A stretch of DNA of 64,000 nucleotides from Pseudoalteromonas holothuriae (GCF_945859825.1 NZ_CAMAPC010000003.1:124001-188000); one strand, 5' to 3'. Positions 27,961 to 36,860 are shown, numbered from the stretch's first letter. Numbers and translations: made by a program. Notes: generated by a model not told the origin, from the letters alone.

Positions 27961-28968
27961 TCAACTAGATTGGCGACAGCACAACTCAATCGCAATTTCT
28001 TGAGATTCAACTTCTTCTTTATTTAATTGGGCAAGCAGTTTATCAACCAACATTTTTGCAGCCAAGTGGGTGTTTTGTTTAATCGTAGTGAGTGAGGGAT
28101 GGCTTACATCTGCCATCGCAATATCATCAAAACCAACGAGGCGAACATCATTGGGCACACTAACATAACGCTCTTTAAGCGCTTTTAAAGCTCCTAGTGC
28201 GACCATATCACTACATGCAAATATACCGTCAAAATTAAGTCCCTTATCACGTAGCAACTGATTAATCGCGTTGTAAGCTGCGTGACTAGTAATATCTATT
28301 TTTATCGTTTGTGGCTTAGTAACTAGTCTTGAGTGGCCTATCGCAGTATTAAAACCCCGATAACGCTCGCTGATCTCTGCATGACCTGTGTCTCCTAAAA
28401 ACAATAGCTTAGTTGCACCTTTAGCAATTAAATGTTCGGTTGCTTGTAAACCCCCAAGGTAATTATCACTGCCAACAATCGGGTACTCGCTGGGAGTTTT
28501 AGGATCGCCCCACACAACCAATGGTGCACCCAGCTTAGCAGCCAAATCAATTTGGCTTTGCTGCTTACCTTGACCCACGACTATCAAGCCATCAGCGCGT
28601 CGACCATCAATAAAATAACCATGCCAATCATCACCTGCCATGTAAGAATTAGAGAGTAAAAGTTCATACCCTTTTCGGTTAACTGCCTGATTTATATCAC
28701 TAACAACTTTCAATAAAAATGGGTCATCAATAGACTGCTCTGTATTAGCCTCTAAATTAATCACAACCGCAATGACTTTAGTTTTTTGTAACCTTAAGCG
28801 ACTAGCTGCTGTATTAAGGCTAAAATTGTGCGTCTTGGCGAGCTGCTGTACATGCTCTCTGGTTGTTTGTTTTATGACCGGGTTGTTATTAAGCGCACGC
28901 GATGCCGTTGAGGTTGATACCCCCGCAAGTTTTGCTAAGTCAGCTAATTTTAATTTTTTTTGCACCAC
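27961..28968 (-). CDS. LacI-family transcriptional regulator of trehalose use
   Basis: About 336 residues from the GTG at 28968 (or the next codon, also GTG). AAAGGG lies 6 bases upstream, and the helix-turn-helix starts almost at once (LADLAKLAGVSTSTASRALN). The longer frame adds 23 residues not seen in LacI proteins. A periplasmic-binding-protein-like effector domain follows (VVINLEANTEQSIDDPFLLK, DGLIVVGQGK, LVGFDDIAMADVSHPSLTTI). Palindromes of the LacI type lie on both sides of the gene, at 27907-27922 and 29105-29122. It probably represses the permease-trehalase operon and the TonB receptor, with trehalose or a derivative as inducer. Confidence 0.9.
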   Translation of the reverse strand: MVQKKLKLADLAKLAGVSTSTASRALNNNPVIKQTTREHVQQLAKTHNFSLNTAASRLRLQKTKVIAVVINLEANTEQSIDDPFLLKVVSDINQAVNRKGYELLLSNSYMAGDDWHGYFIDGRRADGLIVVGQGKQQSQIDLAAKLGAPLVVWGDPKTPSEYPIVGSDNYLGGLQATEHLIAKGATKLLFLGDTGHAEISERYRGFNTAIGHSRLVTKPQTIKIDITSHAAYNAINQLLRDKGLNFDGIFACSDMVALGALKALKERYVSVPNDVRLVGFDDIAMADVSHPSLTTIKQNTHLAAKMLVDKLLAQLNKEEVESQEIAIELCCRQSS

Positions 28969-29104
28969 AGCGAACCCTTTATCTAATATATAAAATACAA
29001 AACCCTTGAGAAAATAGCACATTACAAAACCACTCACGCTACTTTATTGTCATTATACCCAAAAGTACCAAAACAGGGCATTGATAAAAAGTTGCACAAA
29101 AATT

Positions 29105-29122
29105 ATTGCAAACGTTTGCAAT
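29105..29122. promoter_or_regulatory. LacI-type operator between regulator and TonB receptor
   Basis: ATTGCAAACGTTTGCAAT is a perfect 18-bp palindrome centred on CG, the LacI-family operator form. It lies in the divergent region, 132 bases before the receptor ATG and 136 bases before the regulator start, so it can serve both. Confidence 0.9.
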
Positions 29123-29254
29123 AACCTCTATTTTATTTTCAGCGCCATCTGCAAACTCTCCGGTGTTGGGTTACAAACATTGCGTAACGAGCGATGTTCT
29201 GGGAGTGGCGCAACTCAATAATATTAACCATATGACAACAAAAAGGGCTTACCC

Positions 29255-31504
29255 ATGCGCAAACTCAAGCAATACTCGTTGCTCGCTTCAGCCATTGCTG
29301 CAATTTTGAGTAATCAAACGATAGCAAAAGACCATCAAAGCAAAAAACAAAAAGTCGAAACTATCGTCGTATCAGGTACCGCAGGCGGTCGCGGGATAAG
29401 AAAGATTGATGCCGGCTTTGCTGTAACCAATATCGACGCAGTAAAAATCGATAAACTCGCACCAAAGAGCACTGCAGACTTATTAAAAGCAGTACCAGGA
29501 GTTTGGGTAGAAAGTTCAGGTGGTGAGTCTGGTGCAAACGTGTTTGTGCGTGGTTTTCCCGGTGGTGGAGATGCCCCCTTCTTGACCGTGAGCTTACAAG
29601 GCTCACCTGTTTACCCTGCCCCTACGCTGTCATTTTTAGAGAATTCGTCAATTTTTCGTTTAGACGAAACCATCAGCATGATGGAAGCATTGCGAGGTGG
29701 CCCCAACCCTGTAGTAGCAAATGGTCAACCCGGCTTAACGACCAACTTTCAGCTTAAACGTGGTACTGAAAACACAGAAGGTACGTTCAAATACACAACC
29801 AGTGATTATGGCCTACAACGTCTTGACTCTGTAGTCAGTGGCGCGCTAAACGACGATTTATATTACATGATTGGCGGCTACATCAAGCGCTCTTCAGGTA
29901 TTCGCGATGCTGGCTTTACATCTGAACGTGGTCAACAATTTACCATCAACCTAACTAAAGAGTTAGACAATGGCGAAATAAATTTATATACCAGACAAAC
30001 TGACGATACTGGTGCTTGGTATCTCCCCACCCCCCTTAATATTGACGGGGTTGACGCTGAATATACACAACTAGGTACACTTAACCGCCAAGCAACGATT
30101 TATGCCGGAGATAGTGGGGAGGCAATGCAAATTGACTTAGGACAAGGCAGAGGCTGGAAAGGCCATGTATCAGGTGGTAGCATCAAACTAGAGCTAAACA
30201 ATGGTTGGCACTTTATAGACCGTTTTAATTTAACTCAAGGGGATGCAAATACCTATGGACTTGTGCCAGCGGGCTCAGCCATGTTGTTATCCGCCATTGC
30301 TGACGACAGCAACAATGCTAAAGGCGCGGTGACTGGCACAACGTATTCAGCCAACACACCAGTGCAAAGCATGGGTCGCTGGGTTGTATTAAAAGACATA
30401 GAGTCTTTTACAAATGATTTAGCGTTTAGCAAAGCATTTGGCCAGCTAGAAAGCGCATTTGGTATATTCAGCGCATCTACATCGGCCAAAGATTGGTGGA
30501 GCTTAGGCAACGCAGCCTATTACGTATTAGCACCAGGTGGTGAAATGCTTGATGGTATTGCATGTAACTCAAGCGTGGCAGGGTGCGCATGGAATTACGA
30601 CATCAACAGTACGGGGGATGCAAAAACCCTTGCGTTTTATACGACTCAAAGTTACAAGGCAAGCAATACGTTAACGATAGATATAGGGCTGCGCTCTGAG
30701 CGCCACGAAGTAAATTATTCCGTTGATGAAGACTTAAATAGCACGATTGATAAAATCGTTGATTACAGCCAAAGAAAAACATCTTGGACTATCGGAGCAG
30801 ATTACAAACTAGCTGATGACATGGGGGTGTTTGCCCGTATCAACAAAGGTTACAAAATGCCTTACTTTGATGACTTTAGAGATAACTATGAAACTTACCA
30901 ATCTGGTGATCCACTACTGAAAGAAGTAACCCAAACAGAGCTTGGCTATAAGTACATGAGCGACAATACTGATTTTTTCGCCACCGTATTCAGTAATCAA
31001 GTAAAAGGCGATACCTTTGTTCGCCAACCCGGTGCGCCTGCAGAGATTTTAACCAATGAGGCCTTAGGTTTAGAGCTTGATTACAACTACAATCACGGTT
31101 CAGGCTTATCAGTAAACTTAAATGCCACTTTGCAAGAGGCTGAAATTACACAAAGCCCAACCAATATCGGTAATGACAGTCAACGACAGCCTAGCTGGCA
31201 ACTGCGTATTTCACCAAGCTATGACTTTGAGCTTGCTGGTATGTTTGCGACCGTTTACGGTACGTTTTCAGCGGTAGATGAGCGTTACGGTAACAATGAA
31301 AATACCGTTGTACTTGAAGGTTATGAGAAACTGGATGTTGGCTTAATCATAGAGCCTGCTGAAGGGATAAAGCTGCAATTAGCAGCTGATAACTTAACCG
31401 ATGAACAGGGCATTACAGAGGGCGACCCTCGTAATGTAAATGCACCAAACGGGCGTTATATTATGCCCCGTAGTATTAAATTTAGTGTTAGTTACAGTTT
31501 TTAA
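29255..31504 (+). CDS. TonB-dependent outer-membrane receptor, probable trehalose uptake
   Basis: A 749-residue receptor with signal peptide (MRKLKQYSLLASAIAAILSNQTIA). The plug domain has a TonB-box-like segment (KVETIVVSG) and IDKLAPKSTADLLKAVPGVW, NVFVRGFPG and ALRGGPNPVVANGQPG. The 22-strand barrel ends in IKFSVSYSF with the expected terminal phenylalanine. Substrate is inferred from position: it is divergent from the LacI regulator, behind the same operator as the permease-trehalase operon. It belongs to the FecA/sugar-type receptors by general layout rather than by a specific motif. Its own terminator is now separated by element copy B. Confidence 0.92.
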   Translation: MRKLKQYSLLASAIAAILSNQTIAKDHQSKKQKVETIVVSGTAGGRGIRKIDAGFAVTNIDAVKIDKLAPKSTADLLKAVPGVWVESSGGESGANVFVRGFPGGGDAPFLTVSLQGSPVYPAPTLSFLENSSIFRLDETISMMEALRGGPNPVVANGQPGLTTNFQLKRGTENTEGTFKYTTSDYGLQRLDSVVSGALNDDLYYMIGGYIKRSSGIRDAGFTSERGQQFTINLTKELDNGEINLYTRQTDDTGAWYLPTPLNIDGVDAEYTQLGTLNRQATIYAGDSGEAMQIDLGQGRGWKGHVSGGSIKLELNNGWHFIDRFNLTQGDANTYGLVPAGSAMLLSAIADDSNNAKGAVTGTTYSANTPVQSMGRWVVLKDIESFTNDLAFSKAFGQLESAFGIFSASTSAKDWWSLGNAAYYVLAPGGEMLDGIACNSSVAGCAWNYDINSTGDAKTLAFYTTQSYKASNTLTIDIGLRSERHEVNYSVDEDLNSTIDKIVDYSQRKTSWTIGADYKLADDMGVFARINKGYKMPYFDDFRDNYETYQSGDPLLKEVTQTELGYKYMSDNTDFFATVFSNQVKGDTFVRQPGAPAEILTNEALGLELDYNYNHGSGLSVNLNATLQEAEITQSPTNIGNDSQRQPSWQLRISPSYDFELAGMFATVYGTFSAVDERYGNNENTVVLEGYEKLDVGLIIEPAEGIKLQLAADNLTDEQGITEGDPRNVNAPNGRYIMPRSIKFSVSYSF

Positions 31505-31509
31505 TTAAT

Positions 31510-31776
31510 TAGAGTCTGTTTATCTTTGAGGTATGAATTTTGTTCAAATCAAAGGCTTTCATTACGCGAAATGAGCAATGCAGCATAATAGTTTATGTCA
31601 GTTGCGAATGACAAAGTAGTGGAAGCCTTTGGTTGAACCCTTTGGGTAGCGCCATTCGGATATTTTTTCTACGTTATCACCTGGCTTACATAGAATAACT
31701 ATGGATGCAGGTTCTGCCTTGCCAAAATACCCGAATGATTACTGCAAAAACACACAGCAAAGTTCAACAGACCCTA
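31510..31776. mobile_element. MITE-like element copy B
   Basis: The element is 263 bp between TA dinucleotides (31510-31511 and 31775-31776). Ends are GAGTCTGTTTATCTTTGAGG and, reverse-complemented, GGGTCTGTTGAACTTTGCTG. The left half is almost identical to copy A for more than 120 bases and keeps both internal inverted repeats. It begins 6 bases after the TonB receptor stop codon and pushes the terminator away. Confidence 0.85.
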
Positions 31777-31788
31777 GCCCTTGAACAT

Positions 31789-31817
31789 AAACCCAGTTAT
31801 TTTACTGGGTTTTTTGA
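31789..31817 (+). terminator. Rho-independent terminator of the TonB receptor transcript
   Basis: AAACCCAGT-TATTTT-ACTGGGTTT followed by TTTGATG is a 9-bp stem with a T-run. It lies 285 bases after the receptor stop because element copy B sits in between. Confidence 0.88.
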
Positions 31818-31881
31818 TGTTAATTAACTGTCATCATTGAACTATTTCTATTAAACTTATAATTTACAATACTATATTTTC

Positions 31882-32385
31882 ATGTTTATGGACTTAGCAA
31901 CTTTATTCAGTATTGCTCCTCTGCGTTGGCCTGACATTGGCGCTGCGATTTTAGCTGGCTCAATTGTTGGATTAGAGCGCCAGCTGCGCGCAAAGCCTGT
32001 TGGTATAAGAACCTCGTCATTAATTGTATTAGGCACATACGCGTTTATTATACTCTCAATTGAAGTGACTAATGCCGTCGCAGACCCATCAAGAATTATC
32101 GGCCAAGTTGTTACCGGCATTGGATTTTTAGGTGCAGGCGTAATGCTATCTAAAGAAGGGGTCGTAGTTGGTGTTACTTCGGCCGCAACTATTTGGATGC
32201 TCGCCGCAATAGGTGTCTCTATTGGTGTTGCAGGTCCTTTGGTTGCTATCAAATTGGCTGTAATTGTAGTGATAATTTTATATGGGGTCGATATTTTAGA
32301 GTCAAGCTTTACCAGCCTTACACGAGGCGTTCATGGCAAATATACTGGATGGAAACAAAGAGTTAAAAAAGATGTCAACAAATAA
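31882..32385 (+). CDS. MgtC/SapB family membrane protein
   Basis: A 167-residue protein with about four to five helices. The MgtC signature is clear: AGSIVGLERQLRAKPVGIRTSS, split as AGSIVGLERQ and KPVGIRTSSL, then IGQVVTGIGFLGAGVMLSKE and VGVTSAATIWMLAAIGV. In pathogens MgtC supports growth at low Mg2+ by restraining the F-ATPase, and the role here is unknown. No C-terminal ACT-like domain is present. Its last 14 bases overlap the soxR start, so the two are probably co-transcribed. Confidence 0.88.
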   Translation: MFMDLATLFSIAPLRWPDIGAAILAGSIVGLERQLRAKPVGIRTSSLIVLGTYAFIILSIEVTNAVADPSRIIGQVVTGIGFLGAGVMLSKEGVVVGVTSAATIWMLAAIGVSIGVAGPLVAIKLAVIVVIILYGVDILESSFTSLTRGVHGKYTGWKQRVKKDVNK

Positions 32386-32839
32386 CACTCAGCGACTGCA
32401 AGATGCAAACCTAACCCCCGGTTTTGTTGCCAAACGAAGTGATGTGAAAGTCTCCGCTTTACATTTTTATGAGCAAAAAGGGCTGATCCGTAGTTGGCGC
32501 AATAGTGGTAATCAACGTCGCTATAAACCGGATGTACTCAGACGCATTGCTGTCATAAAAGCGGCACAAAAGATGGGAGTAACTCTTGAAGAAATTAAAC
32601 AAACACTGAGCACTTTGCCACAGAGTCGCACCCCTACAAAAGAAGACTGGGCCAAACTATCTCGTACATGGCAGCAGCAACTGGATATTAAAATTGCTTA
32701 CATGCAAAAAATAAGAAACCAAGTTGATGGTTGCATAGGCTGTGGGTGCCTCTCTATGAAAAGCTGCCCTATGTATAACCCTGATGATGTACTGGGCAAA
32801 TCAGGCAGTGGAGCACAGCTACTTGGCAAAGATTGGTAG
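32372..32839 (+). CDS. soxR: Redox-sensing MerR-family regulator SoxR
   Basis: About 155 residues from the ATG at 32372. An upstream ATG at 32333 would add 13 residues without family support. The MerR winged helix is at the N-terminus (LTPGFVAKRSDVKVSALHFY, EQKGLIRSWRNSGNQRRY), followed by a dimerisation helix and the [2Fe-2S] cluster motif CIGCGCLSMKSC. The four cysteines are all in place. Oxidation of the cluster by redox-cycling compounds or NO activates the protein. No soxS is adjacent, as usual outside enterics where SoxR acts directly on its targets. The start lies inside the mgtC 3' end. Confidence 0.93.
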   Translation: MSTNNTQRLQDANLTPGFVAKRSDVKVSALHFYEQKGLIRSWRNSGNQRRYKPDVLRRIAVIKAAQKMGVTLEEIKQTLSTLPQSRTPTKEDWAKLSRTWQQQLDIKIAYMQKIRNQVDGCIGCGCLSMKSCPMYNPDDVLGKSGSGAQLLGKDW

Positions 32840-32961
32840 CACTGTATAAACAAATACAATTACGAATATTCATTTACGAGTCAGGCAACGTGCGTATACT
32901 CCCCGCTCTTTTGTGTGTCTATTATTATTATATCTACTAACAAGCGAAGTAAATATCAACT

Positions 32962-35127
32962 ATGAATACGCTGCTAGCATTTTTTAAAAGCCGCAATTGG
33001 ATGTTGTGGGCCTTGATTTTAGGTATTGCAACGGGCCTTATTTTTGGTGAACGAGTGGCATTTTTACAACCAATTGGCACTGGTTTTGTCAAACTTATGC
33101 AAATCACCATATTTCCATACATCGTCGTGAGCTTAATTGTGGGATTAGGAAAGTTTAATCCAGATCAAGTGCGTAGTATTTTACTCAAGGCCGCAACCGT
33201 TATGATCTGTTTATGGGTTGTTGGGTTATTCGCCATTTGGTGTTTTACTTTTACCTTACCACAACATGATGCTGGGACGTTTTTCTCACCAACCTTAATT
33301 GCCCAGAACAGTGACATTAACTTTGCTCAGCAATATATTCCTGCAAACCCCTTTGCATCATTAGCTGAGGGTAATGTGCCAGCAATTGTCATTTTTTGTA
33401 TCTCATTAGGCATGGCACTCATTGCTAACAAACGCAAAAATACCGTGTTAGAGTTTCTCGAAGTTATAGGTCAAGGTTTGACTGTTATATCAAAAAAAGT
33501 AATTGCTATCTTCCCTATTGGTATTTTTGCAATGACCGCCAGTACTGCTGGCACACTCAGTGTAGAACAATTGAATAACCTACAAGTATATTGGGTGCTG
33601 GTTTTGTGTTTAGGCCTATATCTGATGTTGGTTTTATTGCCTATGCTGGTGGCGGCATTGACGCCCATAAAGTACCGTGCGCTTATTATGGTAATGCGTA
33701 ATGCTTGGATAACCGCATTTAGTACAGGTAATGTGTTTATTGTTTTACCAATCATAACAGAAGGTATCAAAGAGCACCTACGCAGCATAAAACAAAACAA
33801 TGAACAAGCCGACCACATTGCTGAAGTATTAGTGCCTATCGCATATACATTCCCAAGTTTAGGTAAGCTCACAACCTTGATTTTTGTTATGTTTGCAGGA
33901 TGGTTAACCGGTAACCCGGTGGGCCTATCTGACATTCCCAACGTCACGCTTTCCGCCATGCTCAGCTATTTTGCTAATGTACATTTAGCAATACCATTTA
34001 TGCTAGATAGCTTGAAGATTCCTGCTGATAGCTACCAACTGTATTTATCAATGTCTGTTTTAACCGCTAAAGTGGTCTCACCCACAACGGTGGTTTATAT
34101 CTTTGCATTTGTACTATTAAGTATTTTTTATTGTCGTGAGCAATTACACCTTAAACGCCTTCGTTCAGTGTATTATCTAACCTTACTTAGTGCATTGCTA
34201 CCCGCTTTTATGCTAACCAGCTTTACCCTAAACAGCTATTTAGCCAAAAATACGCAAGCAGCCGATGAAATTATTGCCAATATGGTAATTGCCGAAAAAG
34301 TGCCTAATCATGTTTTAAGCTATGTACCAAAAGCTTATCAAAGTGGTGAACTATCTTTGACCAATATTGACGTTATTAAAAAACGTGACCTTTTGCGCAT
34401 CGGTTACCTTGTTGATAACGTGCCTTTTAGTTACTTTAATCAAAATAATGAATTGGTTGGATTTGATGTTAGCTTAGCCCATCGCCTTGCTGCTGATCTC
34501 AATGTAAAGGTAGAGTTTATTCCTTTTAAAAAGCATCAATTAAGCGAGTACCTAAATAAAGGTTATTTTGATGTTGCGATGTCTGGATTAGAAATCAATG
34601 TATCTGACTTAACTAAAGTGCGCTTTAGCGACCAAGTATTGCTGCTTCAATTAGCTTTACTTGCACAAGATCACCAACTAGATAAGTTTACAACGCTAAA
34701 CGACATAGAAAAGCAAAAGCTGACAATTGCACATGTTGAATATGCTCCTTTATTGACCAAAATTGCCAACAACAAGCCCAACATAATCTTCAAGCAACTT
34801 GCTAACCTGAAGGCTTATTTTGGTGAACCTGAAAAATATGATGCTTTGGTTATTAGTGCTGAAGCAGGGTTTGCTTGGAGTATGTTCTATCCGCAGTTTG
34901 GTGTTGTCGTCCCGCAAGGAGGCGTGAGTAAATATCCCACTGGTTTTGCAGTTGCAAAACGCAATTACGACTTACTTAATTATTTAAATGCGTGGTTAGA
35001 TATCCAACATGCGAATGGGCAAATTGATGCAAACTACCGTTATTGGATCTTAGGCCAAGGAAGCCAAAAAGCAATTAAACGCTGGTCTGTTATTGATGAA
35101 TATGCGCCTGAATTATTTAAACACTAA
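32962..35127 (+). CDS. DAACS (sodium:dicarboxylate symporter-like) carrier fused to a periplasmic solute-binding domain
   Basis: A 721-residue two-part protein. Residues about 1-440 are a membrane carrier of the glutamate/dicarboxylate symporter family (NWMLWALILGIATGLIFGE, LMQITIFPYIVVSLIVGLGK, AIFPIGIFAMTASTAGTL). Residues about 470-715 are an SBP_bac_3 amino-acid-type binding domain (RDLLRIGYLVDNVPFSYFNQ, ELVGFDVSLAHRLAADLNV, GYFDVAMSGLEI). The carrier is unusual: the serine-rich hairpin is AFSTGNVFIVLP, and the NMDGT block expected in helix 7 reads TFPSLGKL near residue 297. Helix 8 lacks the usual Asp/Arg/Asn set. So ion coupling and substrate may differ from GltP, and a sensor role is possible. 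Its end overlaps the convergent DUF1294 gene by 15 bases. Confidence 0.82.
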   Translation: MNTLLAFFKSRNWMLWALILGIATGLIFGERVAFLQPIGTGFVKLMQITIFPYIVVSLIVGLGKFNPDQVRSILLKAATVMICLWVVGLFAIWCFTFTLPQHDAGTFFSPTLIAQNSDINFAQQYIPANPFASLAEGNVPAIVIFCISLGMALIANKRKNTVLEFLEVIGQGLTVISKKVIAIFPIGIFAMTASTAGTLSVEQLNNLQVYWVLVLCLGLYLMLVLLPMLVAALTPIKYRALIMVMRNAWITAFSTGNVFIVLPIITEGIKEHLRSIKQNNEQADHIAEVLVPIAYTFPSLGKLTTLIFVMFAGWLTGNPVGLSDIPNVTLSAMLSYFANVHLAIPFMLDSLKIPADSYQLYLSMSVLTAKVVSPTTVVYIFAFVLLSIFYCREQLHLKRLRSVYYLTLLSALLPAFMLTSFTLNSYLAKNTQAADEIIANMVIAEKVPNHVLSYVPKAYQSGELSLTNIDVIKKRDLLRIGYLVDNVPFSYFNQNNELVGFDVSLAHRLAADLNVKVEFIPFKKHQLSEYLNKGYFDVAMSGLEINVSDLTKVRFSDQVLLLQLALLAQDHQLDKFTTLNDIEKQKLTIAHVEYAPLLTKIANNKPNIIFKQLANLKAYFGEPEKYDALVISAEAGFAWSMFYPQFGVVVPQGGVSKYPTGFAVAKRNYDLLNYLNAWLDIQHANGQIDANYRYWILGQGSQKAIKRWSVIDEYAPELFKH

Positions 35128-35532
35128 CAAATAGCTAATAAAAACTAAAACCACCGTTTGTAAGGCGCTTAAAACACATAGCTTAGCGTTAAAGCGCCTT
35201 TTTTGATTCTTGTGGCGAAGCCATTTCTGCGTCACAAACATACTCATGTTAGCGCCCAACCATGAAACGCATAACAACGTAGTCTCGCTCACTCTACGTG
35301 CGCAGGCAATGGCTCTGTGCTTGTCTAGATAAAACAACCAAACAAAAATCACATTCATAGCAAATAAGTAACCAATACTCACCATGACAATCGCCATAAA
35401 TACGGCAGCAAAGTAACAAGCAAGCCACATGATAAGCAACGTAATTAACAACCAATTACACCGAGATAGCGTATAGCTCAAAGCTAAAAAAATAACATTA
35501 ACAGATACAGCCAAAACCGACCTAAAACACAA
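35113..35532 (-). CDS. DUF1294 family membrane protein
   Basis: Up to 139 residues with about four helices. The DUF1294 pattern is clear in the second half: FYLDKHRAIACARRVSETTL, then LGANMSMFVTQKWLRHKNQK and RRFNAKLCVLSALQ. Many relatives carry an N-terminal cold-shock domain, absent here. The start is uncertain: 35532 is a TTG, and a second TTG six codons on has AGG six bases before it. Function is unknown. It is convergent with the DAACS-SBP gene. Confidence 0.7.
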   Translation of the reverse strand: MCFRSVLAVSVNVIFLALSYTLSRCNWLLITLLIMWLACYFAAVFMAIVMVSIGYLFAMNVIFVWLFYLDKHRAIACARRVSETTLLCVSWLGANMSMFVTQKWLRHKNQKRRFNAKLCVLSALQTVVLVFISYLLVFK

Positions 35533-35752
35533 TAAATATTAAGCTCATTTTATCGCAAAATGCATAGGGTAATAACCCCGAAAAATAATTGAAGCTAAAA
35601 AGTAGAGTTGGCTCGTAATCTAAACCTCTGTCCATTTATTCTTGATTTACCCGCCACGCCTAAAAAATAAAAATTTAACTTTCAACAATATAAGCCAACA
35701 TTACTCCCATCATCACCACTCATCCCGATCTTCAATAATTTAAATCTAAGAA

Positions 35753-36163
35753 CTATAATGTAGCTTCTTGTTTCCATGTGACTGCTAAATAGATAATGAA
35801 TAGCCCAGTGCATATTTCAAAGAAGCTAAAGAACATATAATGAAGTGTACCGCCCATTGTAACGGTGTAAGCTTGAACTGTCGTGGTTATAAATCCTGCT
35901 ATAATGTTTGAGTATCGGTTTAACTTAAACGTTAAAACTCGTGACAAAACAATCATAACCATAGGAATTTGCATCACAACAGCAAAAATGAATAAAAACT
36001 CTTCAGTGATCTTTATGCTACCAACTTGACCCGCCAAAAATGCTTCTAAATATTTAGATAAATGTAATGTAAATATGTCGCAATAAATATAATTCACAGT
36101 TAAGAAGATCCAAAGTACGGATAATAGATGTTTACGGTTGTCATCCCATTCAAAAATTTTCAT
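35753..36163 (-). CDS. Small integral membrane protein, DUF6326-like
   Basis: About 136 residues from the ATG at 36163 (AAAGAGA about 9 bases upstream), with an upstream in-frame ATG at 36196 also possible. Four helices are predicted, beginning LLSVLWIFLTVNYIYCDIF and including FLFIFAVVMQIPMVMIVLS and FFSFFEICTGLFIIYLAV. The NYIYCDI block and helix spacing resemble DUF6326 proteins, of unknown function. The gene is alone between long non-coding stretches. Confidence 0.6.
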   Translation of the reverse strand: MKIFEWDDNRKHLLSVLWIFLTVNYIYCDIFTLHLSKYLEAFLAGQVGSIKITEEFLFIFAVVMQIPMVMIVLSRVLTFKLNRYSNIIAGFITTTVQAYTVTMGGTLHYMFFSFFEICTGLFIIYLAVTWKQEATL

Positions 36164-36224
36164 GCCATTTCTCTTTAAAGTAGTAAATTTCGCCATCCAA
36201 AGTACCTTCAGGTGATTCTATTGT

Positions 36225-36258
36225 CGTTCGGATGGGCCTATCCGAACGTATTTTTTGT
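36225..36258 (+). terminator. Terminator-like hairpin with no plus-strand gene in front
   Basis: CGTTCGGAT-GGGCCT-ATCCGAACG is a perfect 9-bp GC-rich stem followed by TATTTTTTGTATT. It has the form of a plus-strand terminator but lies just upstream of a minus-strand gene. It may end an unseen RNA or be a leftover of a lost gene. Confidence 0.55.
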
Positions 36259-36716
36259 ATTATTTTTAAATTAGGTGCTGTTTTAATCTTTTTTCACATA
36301 AATAGGCCTTTTTACCTCAGTATCAGCTCAACATAAAAATAAATCCCAGAACTGAGTTATAAAGAAAATAACAAGACAACCGTTATTTAATTCATCAAAT
36401 AAAGTGAACATTTTATAGCTATTTCAACAAGGCACGATAAGCTGCAAAGCAATTATTCATCAATGGTTTCACTGGCATTCACCTAATATGGCTACCAATG
36501 AACTGTTGAGCATTATATGTATAAGGATCAACAACTCCTAGTAAAACCCCGCAGGTAAGTGATCATCATGTAATCAAAAAATGTGCTGTAATAAGTTAAA
36601 AAACAACCTGAAAATTTGACTCAGACGAAGTGACCATATGTGTCTGACTTATTACCAGTCCTTATCAAACGATTTAACATACCTACAGAAGTGATAAAAT
36701 ATGCACTTAGTTGCGA

Positions 36717-36833
36717 GTGACATTAAGCTTTGATCGGCGAAGTGATTATGGCTTTGACTTTAATCCTAACCCAAAAAAGTGGCACGAACACCCCGAGGGT
36801 GCCATCATGTCTATGCTAGTAAGTGAAATCTGA
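36717..36833 (+). pseudogene. 38-codon frame, possible gene relic
   Basis: From a GTG at 36717 the frame ends DYGFDFNPNPKKWHEHPEGA...SMLVSEI before TGA at 36831. The composition (aromatic, Pro, Gly, Trp and His rich) looks like a real protein end rather than random AT-rich sequence. An in-frame TAG lies just upstream at 36708-36710. I do not recognise it. Confidence 0.25.
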
Positions 36834-36858
36834 AATAAGAAATAAGAAATAAGAAATA
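36832..36858 (+). repeat. Tandem heptamer GAAATAA x3 plus a partial fourth
   Basis: Three perfect copies of GAAATAA and one GAAATAC end two bases before the VOC gene ATG. The array covers the place where the ribosome-binding site should be, so copy-number change could alter translation. Confidence 0.7.
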
Positions 36859-36860
36859 CT

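Larger units (their letters stand above)
36164..36860. other. 697-bp AT-rich non-coding region with hairpin, short frame and tandem heptamers
   Basis: It holds the hairpin at 36225-36258, a 38-codon frame at 36717-36833 and a heptamer repeat array at 36832-36858, described separately. The rest is AT-rich with no frame I would call a gene. It looks like decayed sequence. Confidence 0.5.
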
